A DNA stretch of 64,000 bases from Mycobacteroides sp. LB1. GTDB lineage: Bacteria; Actinomycetota; Actinomycetes; Mycobacteriales; Mycobacteriaceae. Positions 16,556-24,811 of the stretch are shown one piece after another. The stretch is taken from positions 62,001 to 126,000 of the forward strand of contig NZ_JACCFF010000003.1 in NCBI RefSeq assembly GCF_013449725.1, written 5' to 3'. The notes under the pieces are model-generated. The model did not search any database. It saw only the letters and a list, made by a program, of their open reading frames with translations, and had not been told where the DNA came from. The position numbers and the translations under genes are program-made. Numbering within the stretch: position 1 is the first letter of the stretch; each line of letters opens with the position of its first letter.

Positions 16556-17179
16556 TCAGCCGAAGATGAGACCCGACGTCTTGGTGGTGGCCGCGGTGTA
16601 CCGGTCCTGTACGTCTGCCCAGTTCACCACGTTCCAGAACGCCTTGACGTAGTCCGCCTTAACGTTCTTGTACTGCAGGTAGAAGGCGTGCTCCCACATG
16701 TCCACCTGGAGCAGCGGGATGATGCCCAGAGGAACATTGGCCTGCTGGTCGTACAGCTGGAAGGTCAGGAGCTTCTGGCCCAGGCTGTCGTAGCCCAGCA
16801 CGGCCCAGCCCGAACCCTGCAGGCCGTTGGCTGCGGCGGTGAACTGCGCCTGGAACTTGTCGAAGGAGCCGAACTGGTCGTCGATGGCGGCGGCCAGGTC
16901 GCCGGTGGGCTTGTCACCGCCATTGGGCGACAGGTTCTTCCACCAGATCGAGTGGTTCACGTGGCCGCCGAGGTGGAACGCCAGATTCTTCTCGTTGAGG
17001 AAGATCGCGGCGTGGTCGCCCTTGTCACGTGCCTCTTCTAACTTGGCGACTGCGGAATTGACGCCCGCCACATAGGCCGCGTGGTGCTTACTGTGGTGTA
17101 GCTCGTTGATCTGTCCCGAGATGTGGGGCTCCAGGGCGCCGTAGTCATAGTCCAAATCGGGCAGTGTGTACTCAGCCAC
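16556..17179 (-). CDS. sodA: Superoxide dismutase SodA, predicted Mn-type
   Basis: The GTG at 17179, with AAAGGA upstream, gives 207 residues, the length of mycobacterial SodA, starting [20 protein letters not shown]. The metal ligands His28, His76, Asp160 and His164 are present ([28 protein letters not shown]). Residue 145 is Gln (LYDQQANVP). M. tuberculosis, an Fe enzyme, has His there, and Gln at this position is linked to Mn use. The enzyme converts superoxide to H2O2 and O2, and mycobacterial SodA is also exported without a classical signal. It is next to a manganese-riboswitch-controlled transporter gene. Confidence 0.97.
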   Translation of the reverse strand: MAEYTLPDLDYDYGALEPHISGQINELHHSKHHAAYVAGVNSAVAKLEEARDKGDHAAIFLNEKNLAFHLGGHVNHSIWWKNLSPNGGDKPTGDLAAAIDDQFGSFDKFQAQFTAAANGLQGSGWAVLGYDSLGQKLLTFQLYDQQANVPLGIIPLLQVDMWEHAFYLQYKNVKADYVKAFWNVVNWADVQDRYTAATTKTSGLIFG

Positions 17180-17372
17180 GAGATTCCTTTCCGCTTGCTT
17201 CGTATCCGCGTGTGTGCAGATCCACTCAATAGAAGACACGGTCAAACCGGTTACTCCGGAGTGCCGGCCTACCGATTCAACCCTGCTCTATTGCGCAACG
17301 CGTCGCAAGGATGCAGACATCCCCGATTTGGTTACCGAATGTTTGACGGAGTGGGTGACCCTGCCGGATCGG

Positions 17373-17528
17373 CTAGATCAGGATGAGAAACGCGAGGCCG
17401 GCCGCGAGCACGAGAGCGATGACAAGGGCGCGGAATGCCGCAACGCGGTATGAGGTGTTGTAGCAGCGTGGCGTCAGCTGCCAGCCTGAAGTGGGCATCG
17501 ATTCATGGCCTGCCGACTGCGCTGTCAT
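17373..17528 (-). CDS. 51-residue single-pass membrane protein
   Basis: On the minus strand an ATG preceded by AGGAAAGG opens 51 codons, MTAQSAGHESMPTSGWQLTP to the end. The C-terminal half is a clear hydrophobic helix (ALVIALVLAAGLAFLILI) that ends at the stop codon, a tail-anchored arrangement. Codon usage is GC-rich at third positions as in neighbouring genes. It lies between sodA and msrA, 193 bp upstream of the sodA start. I do not recognise it. The ribosome-binding site and the helix make it credible as a real small gene. Confidence 0.6.
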   Translation of the reverse strand: MTAQSAGHESMPTSGWQLTPRCYNTSYRVAAFRALVIALVLAAGLAFLILI

Positions 17529-17705
17529 CGCTGCCTTTCCTGCTAACTATTGCAAGCACCTCCACGGTGAGATGAGTCACAACATCTCTCGTGTGACGGT
17601 CATCATAGCTCCAAATCGCGGTGCGTGAAAATTCATGCTGCATATACCTGGAAACCCCAGCTAGACCAGCAAATCGGGGGCACACCGCGGCGTACCATCG
17701 AGAGC

Positions 17706-18452
17706 ATGGCTTCTTGGGCGGATAACGTTCGCGATCAGATCTTGGGACGGCTCGATGTGGGGCTCAAACCGGGAAAACCGGCAATCGTCGAGGAGGGTGC
17801 AGCCCTGCCCGGGCGCTCCACCCCCATTCGGGTATCCGGCACACATTTCGTCAACGGGCACGTGATCGTGCCGCCCTTCCCCGAGGGGCTCGAGACCGCG
17901 GTGTTTGGGGAAGGGTGCTTCTGGGGGGCCGAACGTGGGTTCTGGAATCTTCCGGGCGTCTACTCCACCGCGGTCGGGTACGCCGGGGGTTACACACCCA
18001 ACCCCACGTATGACGAGGTGTGCTCGGGGCGCACCGGCCATACCGAAGTCGTGCTGGTGGTGTTCGACCCTCGCGAGGTGACGTACGAACAGCTGTTGGT
18101 GCAGTTCTGGGAAAGCCACGACCCGACCCAGGGCATGCGGCAGGGCAACGATCGCGGCACCCAGTACCGCTCGGTCGTCTACACGACGAATGAGAGCCAG
18201 GCGGCCGAGGCTGCCGAGAGTGCCACACGCTACGGATCGGCCCTTGCTGACGCCGGATTCGGAGAAGTCACCACGGAGATAGCCCCATTGGATGGGCCGG
18301 TGGGGCATGCGTCCCGGCGCTTCTTTTACGCCGAGGAGTACCACCAGCAGTACCTGGCCAAGAACGCGAATGGATACTGCGGACTGGGAGGGACGTCGGT
18401 CTCCTGCCCGGTCGGCCTGGATGTGCCACCCGGCGATCCAGCACAAGCGTGA
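17706..18452 (+). CDS. msrA: Peptide methionine-S-sulfoxide reductase MsrA
   Basis: The ATG at 17706 begins [16 protein letters not shown]. The catalytic motif GEGCFWG has Cys71. [22 protein letters not shown] and the EEYHQQYL segment are the other family blocks. C-terminal cysteines (GYCGLGG and VSCPVG) are the resolving pair. At 248 residues it has a longer N-terminus than most MsrA proteins, a feature of actinobacterial MsrA. It reduces the S-form of methionine sulfoxide in proteins using thioredoxin. Proximity to sodA and the rhodanese gene fits an oxidative-stress neighbourhood. Confidence 0.96.
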   Translation: MASWADNVRDQILGRLDVGLKPGKPAIVEEGAALPGRSTPIRVSGTHFVNGHVIVPPFPEGLETAVFGEGCFWGAERGFWNLPGVYSTAVGYAGGYTPNPTYDEVCSGRTGHTEVVLVVFDPREVTYEQLLVQFWESHDPTQGMRQGNDRGTQYRSVVYTTNESQAAEAAESATRYGSALADAGFGEVTTEIAPLDGPVGHASRRFFYAEEYHQQYLAKNANGYCGLGGTSVSCPVGLDVPPGDPAQA

Positions 18453-18582
18453 GCTATCCCACGGCAGCGGAGATGAATTCGCTAACTATGCACAGGCAGT
18501 GCTACGGTTCCCCGTCGCTCGCCCTGCTGGGCGGCTCTACGGAGTCCTGGCCAGCGCAAATGCAAATGAGCAGCCTGTGGTT

Positions 18583-18612
18583 TGTGGATCAACCTGTGGA
18601 TACTGTGGATAA
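18583..18612 (+). promoter_or_regulatory. Cluster of DnaA-box-like 9-mers
   Basis: Three near-tandem copies occur: TGTGGATCA (18583), TGTGGATAC (18595) and TGTGGATAA (18604). The last is the exact reverse complement of the classical DnaA box TTATCCACA, and the others differ by one or two bases. A fourth, weaker TGTGGTT starts at 18575. They lie in the 244-bp gap between msrA and the rhodanese gene. They could titrate DnaA, regulate the rhodanese gene, or be unrelated repeats. Confidence 0.45.
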
Positions 18613-18696
18613 GCCGACATTGCTGTGGCGTGGGTCACACTGCGAAAAGTTGCAGGGCGCGCAGCTGCCCTACCGATCGAGCGACAGGAATAGACG

Positions 18697-19023
18697 ATGA
18701 GTTCTCCCTCGGGCGACGAGGTTCCACAGGTCGGTATCGACGAGATCTCGGCCGCGTTGGATCTTGGTGTCAAGTTGCTTGACGTCCGCGAAGATGACGA
18801 GTGGGCGGCCGGCCATATCGACGGCGCGCAACATATCCCGCTCGGCGACGTGCCCTCCCGGATGGACGAGCTCGATCCGGATGCTCCGCTGTGGGTGATC
18901 TGCCACGCGGGCGGGCGCTCTCAACGCGCCGCCGCCTACCTGGACCGCAACGGTTTCGATGTCAGCAACGTTTCTGGCGGCATGCTTGCGTGGGTACAGG
19001 CAGGTAAGCCGACCATCAGCTGA
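18697..19023 (+). CDS. Single-domain rhodanese-like sulfurtransferase
   Basis: This 108-residue protein is one rhodanese domain: LLDVREDDEWAAGHIDGAQHIP near residues 28-48, and the active loop ICHAGGRSQRA with Cys69. Such proteins transfer sulfane sulfur from thiosulfate or persulfides to acceptors. AGGAAT precedes the ATG by normal spacing. It follows msrA in the same direction with a 244-bp gap that carries DnaA-box-like repeats, so it probably has its own promoter. The acceptor is unknown. Confidence 0.92.
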   Translation: MSSPSGDEVPQVGIDEISAALDLGVKLLDVREDDEWAAGHIDGAQHIPLGDVPSRMDELDPDAPLWVICHAGGRSQRAAAYLDRNGFDVSNVSGGMLAWVQAGKPTIS

Positions 19024-19104
19024 GTTTCTGGCGACCTACCCCGCCGATTGGCTCCACTGCGCTACTCGCTGCCGGTTGCAGCCTCAGGCCGTTACGCTGG
19101 ACGA

Positions 19105-20268
19105 ATGATCCAGGTGTGCTCCCGCTGCAGTACCCAGTGGAACGTGCGTGAGCAGCGTCGATACTGGTGCCCGCGGTGCCGTGGCACTCTCCTTGAACCG
19201 GGGATGACCGCCCCGCCCCGTCTCTCCGCCTCCATGCCGCAGCCCTCCGCTGGGGCTCAGCTTCCTGGTGGCAAGTACTGGGTTCCGCCGACTCAGCAGA
19301 CCTCCGTGGCAACGTCCGCAATGCGCCCTCCGGCCCGTCCCACACGGCTCCCTGCGGGGTACCGGTGGATTGCCGTACGCCCCGGCTCGCCCCCGACACC
19401 GGCGCGTCGGCGACGTCCGCTGGGACCGACGCCGCGCTACGGGTACATCCCCCGCTGGGGTCTGGTGGACCACATTGAGCCCGCAGGTTCGTCGCGGCAA
19501 GGGATAGCCGGGGGGCACATCCCCAGCCGTGTGCTCGAAAGGCTTCTACTCGCCACAATCATCACCCTGGCAATCGTTTCGTGTGCGCATTTTCTTCGAT
19601 ATGCGTTGATGGCTTACAACCGCGGAGCGCTGATCCCGCGGTTCGTCGCCAGCACGTCGAATGGGCTAGTGCTCCTCAGCGTGTCGCTGGCCTTTGCGGT
19701 CATGGTGGCCACCGCGTGGTTCCTCACCGACTGGATGATCGGGCGCCGCGCCGAGACGTACCGGGACCTCGGATTCGACGATCCGAGGCGTCCATGGGAG
19801 ATCCGCGTGGGCTGCCTGGCACCCATTGTGAACATCGTGGGTGTGCCGCTGCTGCTCCTGGAGCTCGCCAAGATCGAGAACCGGTGGTACCGGCAGTACC
19901 GAAACATCGTCTGGTGGTCGATCTTGTGGGGCACCACATGGCTGTTGGTACTCGTGGCATGGATGGTCCGAGATTCGGCGACTGTGCAGGGAATCGCCGA
20001 CAACGCACTGTTCACCGCCGTCGATTACGCGGTGGCAGCGGTCGCGGCGTGGTGGCTCCGCAGGGTGTACCAGGGCTTCACCGCGCCGGAGGGACATCAC
20101 CGGGCGGTGCGCTGGCTGGCAGTGGAGTCGCTGCAGCGACCGGTGCCCATCGATGCCGATCGACCGGATGTACTGACGACACGCGAGGGCAATTCCGGCG
20201 CTGCGGTTGAACCAGCGGGGCAAGAACCGGCAGCATTGGAGCGTGACCGAGTCGTCGGAGCCTGGTGA
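19105..20268 (+). CDS. Zinc-ribbon DUF4328 membrane protein (Rv3843c-like)
   Basis: The ATG at 19105 gives 387 residues starting MIQVCSRCSTQW. Cys5, Cys8, Cys22 and Cys25 (CSRC...CPRC) form a likely zinc ribbon. A Pro/Arg-rich linker precedes several membrane helices (LLATIITLAIVSCAHFLRYAL, LLSVSLAFAVMVATAWFL, ILWGTTWLLVLVAWMV) that match the DUF4328 pattern. The motif WWSILWGTTW and the R-rich interhelical loops are typical. It precedes and overlaps glpQ1, as the membrane gene Rv3843c neighbours glpQ1 in M. tuberculosis. Function is unknown. Confidence 0.82.
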   Translation: MIQVCSRCSTQWNVREQRRYWCPRCRGTLLEPGMTAPPRLSASMPQPSAGAQLPGGKYWVPPTQQTSVATSAMRPPARPTRLPAGYRWIAVRPGSPPTPARRRRPLGPTPRYGYIPRWGLVDHIEPAGSSRQGIAGGHIPSRVLERLLLATIITLAIVSCAHFLRYALMAYNRGALIPRFVASTSNGLVLLSVSLAFAVMVATAWFLTDWMIGRRAETYRDLGFDDPRRPWEIRVGCLAPIVNIVGVPLLLLELAKIENRWYRQYRNIVWWSILWGTTWLLVLVAWMVRDSATVQGIADNALFTAVDYAVAAVAAWWLRRVYQGFTAPEGHHRAVRWLAVESLQRPVPIDADRPDVLTTREGNSGAAVEPAGQEPAALERDRVVGAW

Positions 20269-21103
20269 TGAGCCGCTTGCGCGAAGCGGCGAGGACATAG
20301 ACGGCAGGGGCGAACGGCATCCGTTCGTCGTCGCGCATCGGGGCGCGTCGGCGGACCGGCCCGAACACACCCTTGCCGCGTATGAGCTTGCCCTCGAAGA
20401 GGGAGCCGACGGGGTGGAATGCGATGTCCGCCTGACTCGGGACGGACAACTGGTCTGTGTGCACGACCGCAGAGTGGACCGCACGTCCAACGGGACCGGC
20501 CTGGTCAGCGAGATGACGCTGAGTCAGCTGCGCGCGTTGGATTTCGGTGGCTGGCACCCCGGCGGTGTGGAGGCCGGCTCGGGCACCGGGCTGCTGACGC
20601 TCGAGGAGCTGGTTTCGCTCGTACTCGACTGGAACCGCCCGGTGAAGCTCTTCATCGAAACCAAGCATCCGGTCCGCTACGGGTCATTGGTGGAGAACAA
20701 GGTGCTCGCACTGCTGCACCGGTTCGGCATTGCTGCGCCAGCCTCGGCCGATATGTCGCGCGCGGTCGTCATGTCGTTCTCGGCTGCCGCGGTCTGGCGG
20801 ATACGTCGTGCCGCACCCATGTTGCCCACGGTGCTATTAGGCGAGACGTCGCGATACCTTGGCGGCAGCGCGGCCACCACGGTGGGCGCTACCGCGGTCG
20901 GCCCGTCCGTGGCCACACTGCGTGAACATCCGGAACTCGTAGACCGGGCCGCGGCGCAGGGCAGGGCGACCTACTGCTGGACGGTCGATCATTACGAGGA
21001 CGTCGAGTTCTGCCGGAGCATAGGTGTCGCCTGGATCGCGACCAACCATCCCGGCAGGACCAAGGCATGGTTGCAGCGGGGACTCACGGGTACCGCGCCC
21101 TAG
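20243..21103 (+). CDS. glpQ1: Glycerophosphodiester phosphodiesterase GlpQ1
   Basis: The 286-residue protein from GTG 20243 contains the GDPD catalytic blocks VVAHRGASADRPEHT, EEGADGVECDVRLTRDG and VCVHDRRVDRTSNGTG. The segment FIETKHPVRYGSLVENK is almost the same as in M. tuberculosis GlpQ1 (Rv3842c). The enzyme hydrolyses glycerophosphodiesters to glycerol-3-phosphate and an alcohol. The start overlaps the preceding gene by 26 bp and no in-frame ATG exists later before the conserved region. A 20-bp repeated element lies within its first codons, at the end of the upstream gene. Confidence 0.92.
   Translation: MTESSEPGDEPLARSGEDIDGRGERHPFVVAHRGASADRPEHTLAAYELALEEGADGVECDVRLTRDGQLVCVHDRRVDRTSNGTGLVSEMTLSQLRALDFGGWHPGGVEAGSGTGLLTLEELVSLVLDWNRPVKLFIETKHPVRYGSLVENKVLALLHRFGIAAPASADMSRAVVMSFSAAAVWRIRRAAPMLPTVLLGETSRYLGGSAATTVGATAVGPSVATLREHPELVDRAAAQGRATYCWTVDHYEDVEFCRSIGVAWIATNHPGRTKAWLQRGLTGTAP
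20267..20286 (+). repeat. 20-bp repeat, copy 1
   Basis: GATGAGCCGCTTGCGCGAAG occurs here and again, identically, at 59869-59888. In this copy it continues as CGGC, so GCCGCTT and AAGCGGC form a 7-bp palindrome around GCGCG. It sits immediately after a stop codon, inside the start of glpQ1. Confidence 0.75.
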
Positions 21104-21196
21104 CTGATCTCTCCACCCGGCAGTCCGCCAGCGAGGAAGACTTCGACTTCGAGTCCTTGCGCGGGCGAACCGATGAGGTCTGTATCCGCGCCTTTC

Positions 21197-22120
21197 CTAG
21201 TGCAAGTACGACACGGGCAGCGTGGCGGTAAGGAACCTGCGCTTGGCGAACTCCTCGGCGTAGGGCTCCAATTCGCCGCTGAGATGCTCACCGTATCGGT
21301 CCGCCAGCTCATGTCCAGTGGTCGTCTGTGCCAGCCAACCGTGCCCCGAGAGCCACTCGCTGGATCGTGTTCGCTCCTCATGCGTGTGAGCGCGCATGAG
21401 TTCCGAGGCGTTGAATGCCTCGGCCTCGAGTGCATCGCGTACATCCGCCCACGATTGACCGGATGGTGAGATCCCGTCAGTGTCGGTAGCGATGGTGCTG
21501 CCCAGTGCGGACAATTCGATGACCCGCTCAAAGAGAGCATCGTGACTCGGGCCCGGCAGATGGGAGATGAGTGCTTCGGCGAGCCATGCGGTCGGCAGAT
21601 CGGGATCGAAACCTGCTGCCGTCAAATCAGACTGCCACGGCCCGCTCAGGAACGTGCCGACCTGCCGCCGCGTTGTACGGTGTGTCGCTCCGGCCTCCGC
21701 GAGAACGTGCTCCTTGAAATCGAGCAACTCCGGGTAGTCGACCTCGAATAGCGTTGTGTCATCGGGCCAGTCCAGCCGATAGGCGCGGGTGTCCAGCCCA
21801 CCGGCCAAGAGCACCACCTGGCGGACCCCCGATTGCGCCGCGGCCTGGAGGGAATCGTCGTAGTGGCGTGTCATCAGGGCGCGGCAGCGGGCGATGAAGA
21901 TGGTGCGGTCTGCCGCGGCGTCATGGGGAGAGTCGTCACGGGTCGACTCGAGAAGCGCCAGTGCGTAGGGATCGCCCGAGGCCAGTACCAACTGCTCGGC
22001 GAAGACGTCGACAAACAGGGGGAGTGCTCGGTGTGACTCGATCGCGCGGGACGCGGTCAGCGTCAGTTGAATTTGCCTACCGCGGAACAACCTTTGCACC
22101 CCTTTTCGCTGTGCCGGCAA
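21197..22120 (-). CDS. SAM-dependent methyltransferase, TIGR00027/LCM-like family
   Basis: The 307-residue protein has the mycobacterial family hallmark VVLLAGGLDTRAYRLDWP (SAM-binding) followed by FEVDYPELLDFKEHVL and AWLAEALISHLP. These proteins are abundant in mycobacteria and most have unknown substrates, some probably O-methylating lipids. The start is uncertain: the longest version uses TTG at 22120, and GTG or TTG codons 7 and 10 residues later are alternatives. The N-terminus is shorter than the usual family version. A strong terminator separates it from the ferritin gene upstream, so it has its own promoter. Confidence 0.85.
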   Translation of the reverse strand: MPAQRKGVQRLFRGRQIQLTLTASRAIESHRALPLFVDVFAEQLVLASGDPYALALLESTRDDSPHDAAADRTIFIARCRALMTRHYDDSLQAAAQSGVRQVVLLAGGLDTRAYRLDWPDDTTLFEVDYPELLDFKEHVLAEAGATHRTTRRQVGTFLSGPWQSDLTAAGFDPDLPTAWLAEALISHLPGPSHDALFERVIELSALGSTIATDTDGISPSGQSWADVRDALEAEAFNASELMRAHTHEERTRSSEWLSGHGWLAQTTTGHELADRYGEHLSGELEPYAEEFAKRRFLTATLPVSYLH

Positions 22121-22197
22121 AAGCGACTATCCCCGCGACCCGGTCAAGGTTATCGGAAAGACGCAGACAGCGAACATAGGTATTCGACAACCCGCGA

Positions 22198-22250
22198 AAC
22201 AAAGATGTCCCCCACCTCGGCGACGGGCCGAAGTGGGGGACATCTTTGTT
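22198..22250 (-). terminator. 18-bp perfect hairpin after the bfrB gene
   Basis: The arms 22198-22215 and 22233-22250 are exact complements, containing GATGTCCCCCAC and GTGGGGGACATC. Within the 17-base loop TCGGC and GCCGA can pair further. It starts 7 bp past the ferritin stop and ends in CTTTGTTT on the minus strand, so it fits an intrinsic terminator. Confidence 0.9.
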
Positions 22251-22256
22251 GAGTGC

Positions 22257-22805
22257 CTAGAGTGCGCCACCCGCTGCTGGGGGTGCAGTCGCATCGGCGG
22301 TTGACTCGACGCTGATCTCGCGGGCCACGAACTCTTCAAGGTCGAAGTAGTTATCGCCGGCACGCTCGGCGACCGTGAGCAGTGTGTCCATGAGGGCGAC
22401 CTCTTCCACCTGTTCCTTGAGGAACCACTGCATGAACTGCTCGCCGATGTAGTCGCCTTCGTCCCGCGCGGTGCGCGCGAGCTCGGTGACCTGATCGGTG
22501 ACTGTCTGCTCCTGAGCGAGTGCCAGAGCCAGCGGCTCACGCGGTGCCGTGAACCCGTTGGTCACTGCGCCGGCGCCGGGGATCTCGACCGAGACCCGCC
22601 GATCGATGAGATAGCGGATGATCATCATCGCGTGATTGCGTTCCTCGACCGCCTGCTTGTAGAAATGCGCGGCGAGCTGCGGGAGATCGGCGTCATCGAA
22701 ATACGCGCCTATTGCAATGTATTGCTGTGAGGCGGTGAACTCGTGGCCAATCTGATCGTGGAGAAGCGCGTTGAATTTCGTTTTAGGAGTGTCCGTCGCG
22801 GTCAT
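22257..22805 (-). CDS. bfrB: Ferritin BfrB
   Basis: The 182-residue protein is a non-haem ferritin, clearly similar to M. tuberculosis BfrB (Rv3841). Blocks are KTKFNALLHDQIGHEFTASQ, QAVEERNHAMMIIRYLID, EQTVTDQVTELARTARDEGD and GEQFMQWFLKEQVEEV. The Glu and His residues of the ferroxidase site (EE and NH of VEERNHAMM, E of GEQ) are present. Ferritins store iron as Fe(III) mineral in a 24-subunit shell, and M. tuberculosis bfrB is activated by IdeR with iron. Two IdeR-box-like sequences lie in the 172-bp gap upstream. A second ferritin gene precedes it. Confidence 0.96.
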   Translation of the reverse strand: MTATDTPKTKFNALLHDQIGHEFTASQQYIAIGAYFDDADLPQLAAHFYKQAVEERNHAMMIIRYLIDRRVSVEIPGAGAVTNGFTAPREPLALALAQEQTVTDQVTELARTARDEGDYIGEQFMQWFLKEQVEEVALMDTLLTVAERAGDNYFDLEEFVAREISVESTADATAPPAAGGAL

Positions 22806-22842
22806 GGATTTGACAATAGACCAGGTCAGGGGCCTTGTCAGC

Positions 22843-22934
22843 CAAGGTCAGCCTTAATGAGGTTATCGTCACCTAAGTAATAGGCGGATATCGCGGAGGC
22901 TAATTGGATAAGTGCTTAACTTAACCAAAGTTAA
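22843..22934 (-). promoter_or_regulatory. bfrB: Two weak IdeR-box-like sites upstream of bfrB
   Basis: Two 19-mers, CAAGGTCAGCCTTAATGAG (22843-22861) and TTAACTTAACCAAAGTTAA (22916-22934), each match about 13 of 19 positions of the IdeR consensus. They lie about 40 and 110 bp before the bfrB start. In M. tuberculosis bfrB, IdeR binds tandem upstream boxes to activate transcription. The match here is imperfect, so this is a suggestion from position and partial sequence. Confidence 0.38.
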
Positions 22935-22977
22935 TTTCTGCGCATCGCTAATTGGAAATCGTCGTGCACAAAATTGA

Positions 22978-23535
22978 TTAGAGTGCGCCCCCGGCGGCCG
23001 CGGGCGCGGTCGGATCCTGGCCGACGAGCCGATTGAGCTCGCGTTCCACGAAATTCTCCAGATCGAACAGGTCGTGATCGGCTCGGTCGACCACGGTCAA
23101 CAGCGTATCCATGGTGGCGACCTCTTCCACCTGTTCCTTGAGGAACCACTGCATGAACTGCTCGCCGTAATAGTCGCCCGACGAGCGGGCCGCGCGAGCG
23201 AGTTCGGTGATCTGATCGGTGACGCGCTTCTCCTGTTCGAGGGCCAGGGCGATGGGCGCGCGCGCGTCGGCAAATTCGTTGACGACGGGATCGATGCCCG
23301 GGATCGCCACCGCGACGTTCTTGTCGATGAGATAGCGGATGATCATCATCGCGTGGTTGCGCTCCTCGACCGCCTGCGCGTAGAAGCGCTTGGCCAGCTG
23401 CGGCAGATCGGCGTCGTCGTAGTAGACCGCGATAGCGATGTACTGCTGGGAGGCCGTGAATTCATTGCGTATCTGGTCACGCAAGAGTTCGAGAAATGGT
23501 GAGGATGCACGCGCATGCAGATCGGTGGTAGCCAC
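22978..23535 (-). CDS. Second ferritin (BfrB paralogue)
   Basis: This 185-residue ferritin is a close paralogue of the next gene, sharing EFTASQQYIAI, QAVEERNHAMMIIRYLID, GEQFMQWFLKEQVEEV and the C-terminus AAGGAL. The first residues (MATTDLHARASSPFLELLRDQ) differ. It starts with GTG only 18 bp after the LCP gene stop, so it is probably transcribed from the LCP gene's promoter. The downstream copy instead has its own 172-bp leader. This suggests the two ferritins respond to different signals. Confidence 0.94.
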   Translation of the reverse strand: MATTDLHARASSPFLELLRDQIRNEFTASQQYIAIAVYYDDADLPQLAKRFYAQAVEERNHAMMIIRYLIDKNVAVAIPGIDPVVNEFADARAPIALALEQEKRVTDQITELARAARSSGDYYGEQFMQWFLKEQVEEVATMDTLLTVVDRADHDLFDLENFVERELNRLVGQDPTAPAAAGGAL

Positions 23536-23553
23536 AACGAAAAGCCTAGTGCG

Positions 23554-24783
23554 TCAAGGGGTCGGTGTGGCCGGGTCGGGCAACAGGTCAGCAGGAACTT
23601 GTTGACCGGTGCGAAGGGCGTCGAACAGCCGCCCGGCGGCCTCCTCGTCCCAGGAAACGATGTCACCTGACCAATTCGAGGAGAATGAGCCGATGGGCAT
23701 CGTCAGGTTCTGCACGGAACCTGCTAGGGCCCAGCCCAATTGGGCCAAGTTCCAGCTGTGATCGCCCTGAGCGATGGTGATGGCGTCGGCGGTCGATGTG
23801 GCGAGTGGATACCAGCGGAAGGGGTTGGCCCATACCGTCGGGCCGCTCACCCGGTGAAACAACGCAGCCATGAACTCGCGCTGATGCGTCATGCGGTCCA
23901 GATCGGCACGCGGCGTGGCTCGGCTGCGTACGTATCCAAGTGCATTGGGCCCGTTTAGCATCTGACACCCGGGCGCCACGTTGATCCCGGCCAGTGGATC
24001 GTCGATGGGCTCATCGAGGCACATCGAGACGCCGCCGACGGCATCGACGACCGAGGCGAATCCGCCGAATCCAATCTCTGCGTAGTGGTCGACGCGCAGC
24101 CCGGTGGCCTGTTCGACGGTTTGGGTGAGCAATGCCGGGCCGCCGAGCGTGAACGCGGCATTTATCTTGTCGCTGCCGTATCCGGGGATGGGTACGTATG
24201 AGTCGCGGGGGAGGGACACCATGGTGGTCGCTCCCCCGTCGTAGAACGCGGGTATGTGCACCAACAGGATGGTGTCGGTGCGTCCATCGCCGGTGTCTCC
24301 ACCGGTGGCGAGCTCCGCCTCCTGCTCCGGGCTGAGGGCTTGACGGCTGTCGGAGCCGACGAGAAGCCAGTTGGTGCCGCTGCCGGGCGCGGGTCGTTCC
24401 GGATAGTCGGTGAGCGCATCCACGCGGTGCAACCGTCCGTCGATCCAGAACGCCGTACCGATGATTGTGCAGAACCCAACGAGCACGAAGGTCATTGTCA
24501 GGACGAATGTTCGTCGTATCCACTTGCCCCACTGCCTTTTACGCTGCGGACGCGGCGGTGGAGCGGGGGGAGGGGGCGGGGCTGGAGCCGCGGACCGCCG
24601 CGGCCGGGGATCACGGGACCTGGGCCGCGGTGGCGGCATTTGCCCTCGGCGAGGAGGTGGGGGACCCTGCCGCGGGAGTGGAGTGTCGCGTGGTGGTGCC
24701 GGTTGCGGATGCCGACGGATGACCTGGCTGTCCTCCTGTTGGCGGGGGTGCCGTCCACGGAAGGGGATGGTGGGTTCGGTCAT
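23554..24783 (-). CDS. LytR-CpsA-Psr (LCP) family cell-wall ligase
   Basis: From ATG 24783 the protein has 409 residues. A Pro/Arg-rich cytoplasmic tail of about 90 residues is followed by one membrane helix (FVLTMTFVLVGFCTIIGTAFW). The extracellular LCP domain shows LLVGSDSR, GRTDTILLVHI, VSLPRDSYVPIPG, DKINAAFTLGG and YVRSRATPRADLDRMTHQREF. LCP enzymes transfer arabinogalactan or other polymers onto peptidoglycan. A GTG at 24807 is an alternative start. It lies downstream of a CPBP-type gene with a gap of 4 to 28 bp depending on the start used, and upstream of the second ferritin. Confidence 0.92.
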   Translation of the reverse strand: MTEPTIPFRGRHPRQQEDSQVIRRHPQPAPPRDTPLPRQGPPPPRRGQMPPPRPRSRDPRPRRSAAPAPPPPPAPPPRPQRKRQWGKWIRRTFVLTMTFVLVGFCTIIGTAFWIDGRLHRVDALTDYPERPAPGSGTNWLLVGSDSRQALSPEQEAELATGGDTGDGRTDTILLVHIPAFYDGGATTMVSLPRDSYVPIPGYGSDKINAAFTLGGPALLTQTVEQATGLRVDHYAEIGFGGFASVVDAVGGVSMCLDEPIDDPLAGINVAPGCQMLNGPNALGYVRSRATPRADLDRMTHQREFMAALFHRVSGPTVWANPFRWYPLATSTADAITIAQGDHSWNLAQLGWALAGSVQNLTMPIGSFSSNWSGDIVSWDEEAAGRLFDALRTGQQVPADLLPDPATPTP

Positions 24784-24811
24784 TGGGCTCGTCTCATCGG
24801 TTACCACGAGG

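Noticed and set aside
18449..18700. An 83-codon frame bridging msrA and the rhodanese gene, with 4-bp overlaps at both ends
   Set aside because: The overlaps are attractive, but codon usage (several rare codons such as cta, aga, agg), lack of a ribosome-binding site for the GTG and the DnaA-box-like repeats inside it argue for non-coding DNA.
22198..22250. 18-bp perfect inverted repeat as an insertion-sequence end or attachment site
   Set aside because: It is directly after the ferritin stop with a run of T on the minus strand, which fits a terminator better, and no mobile-element gene is nearby.
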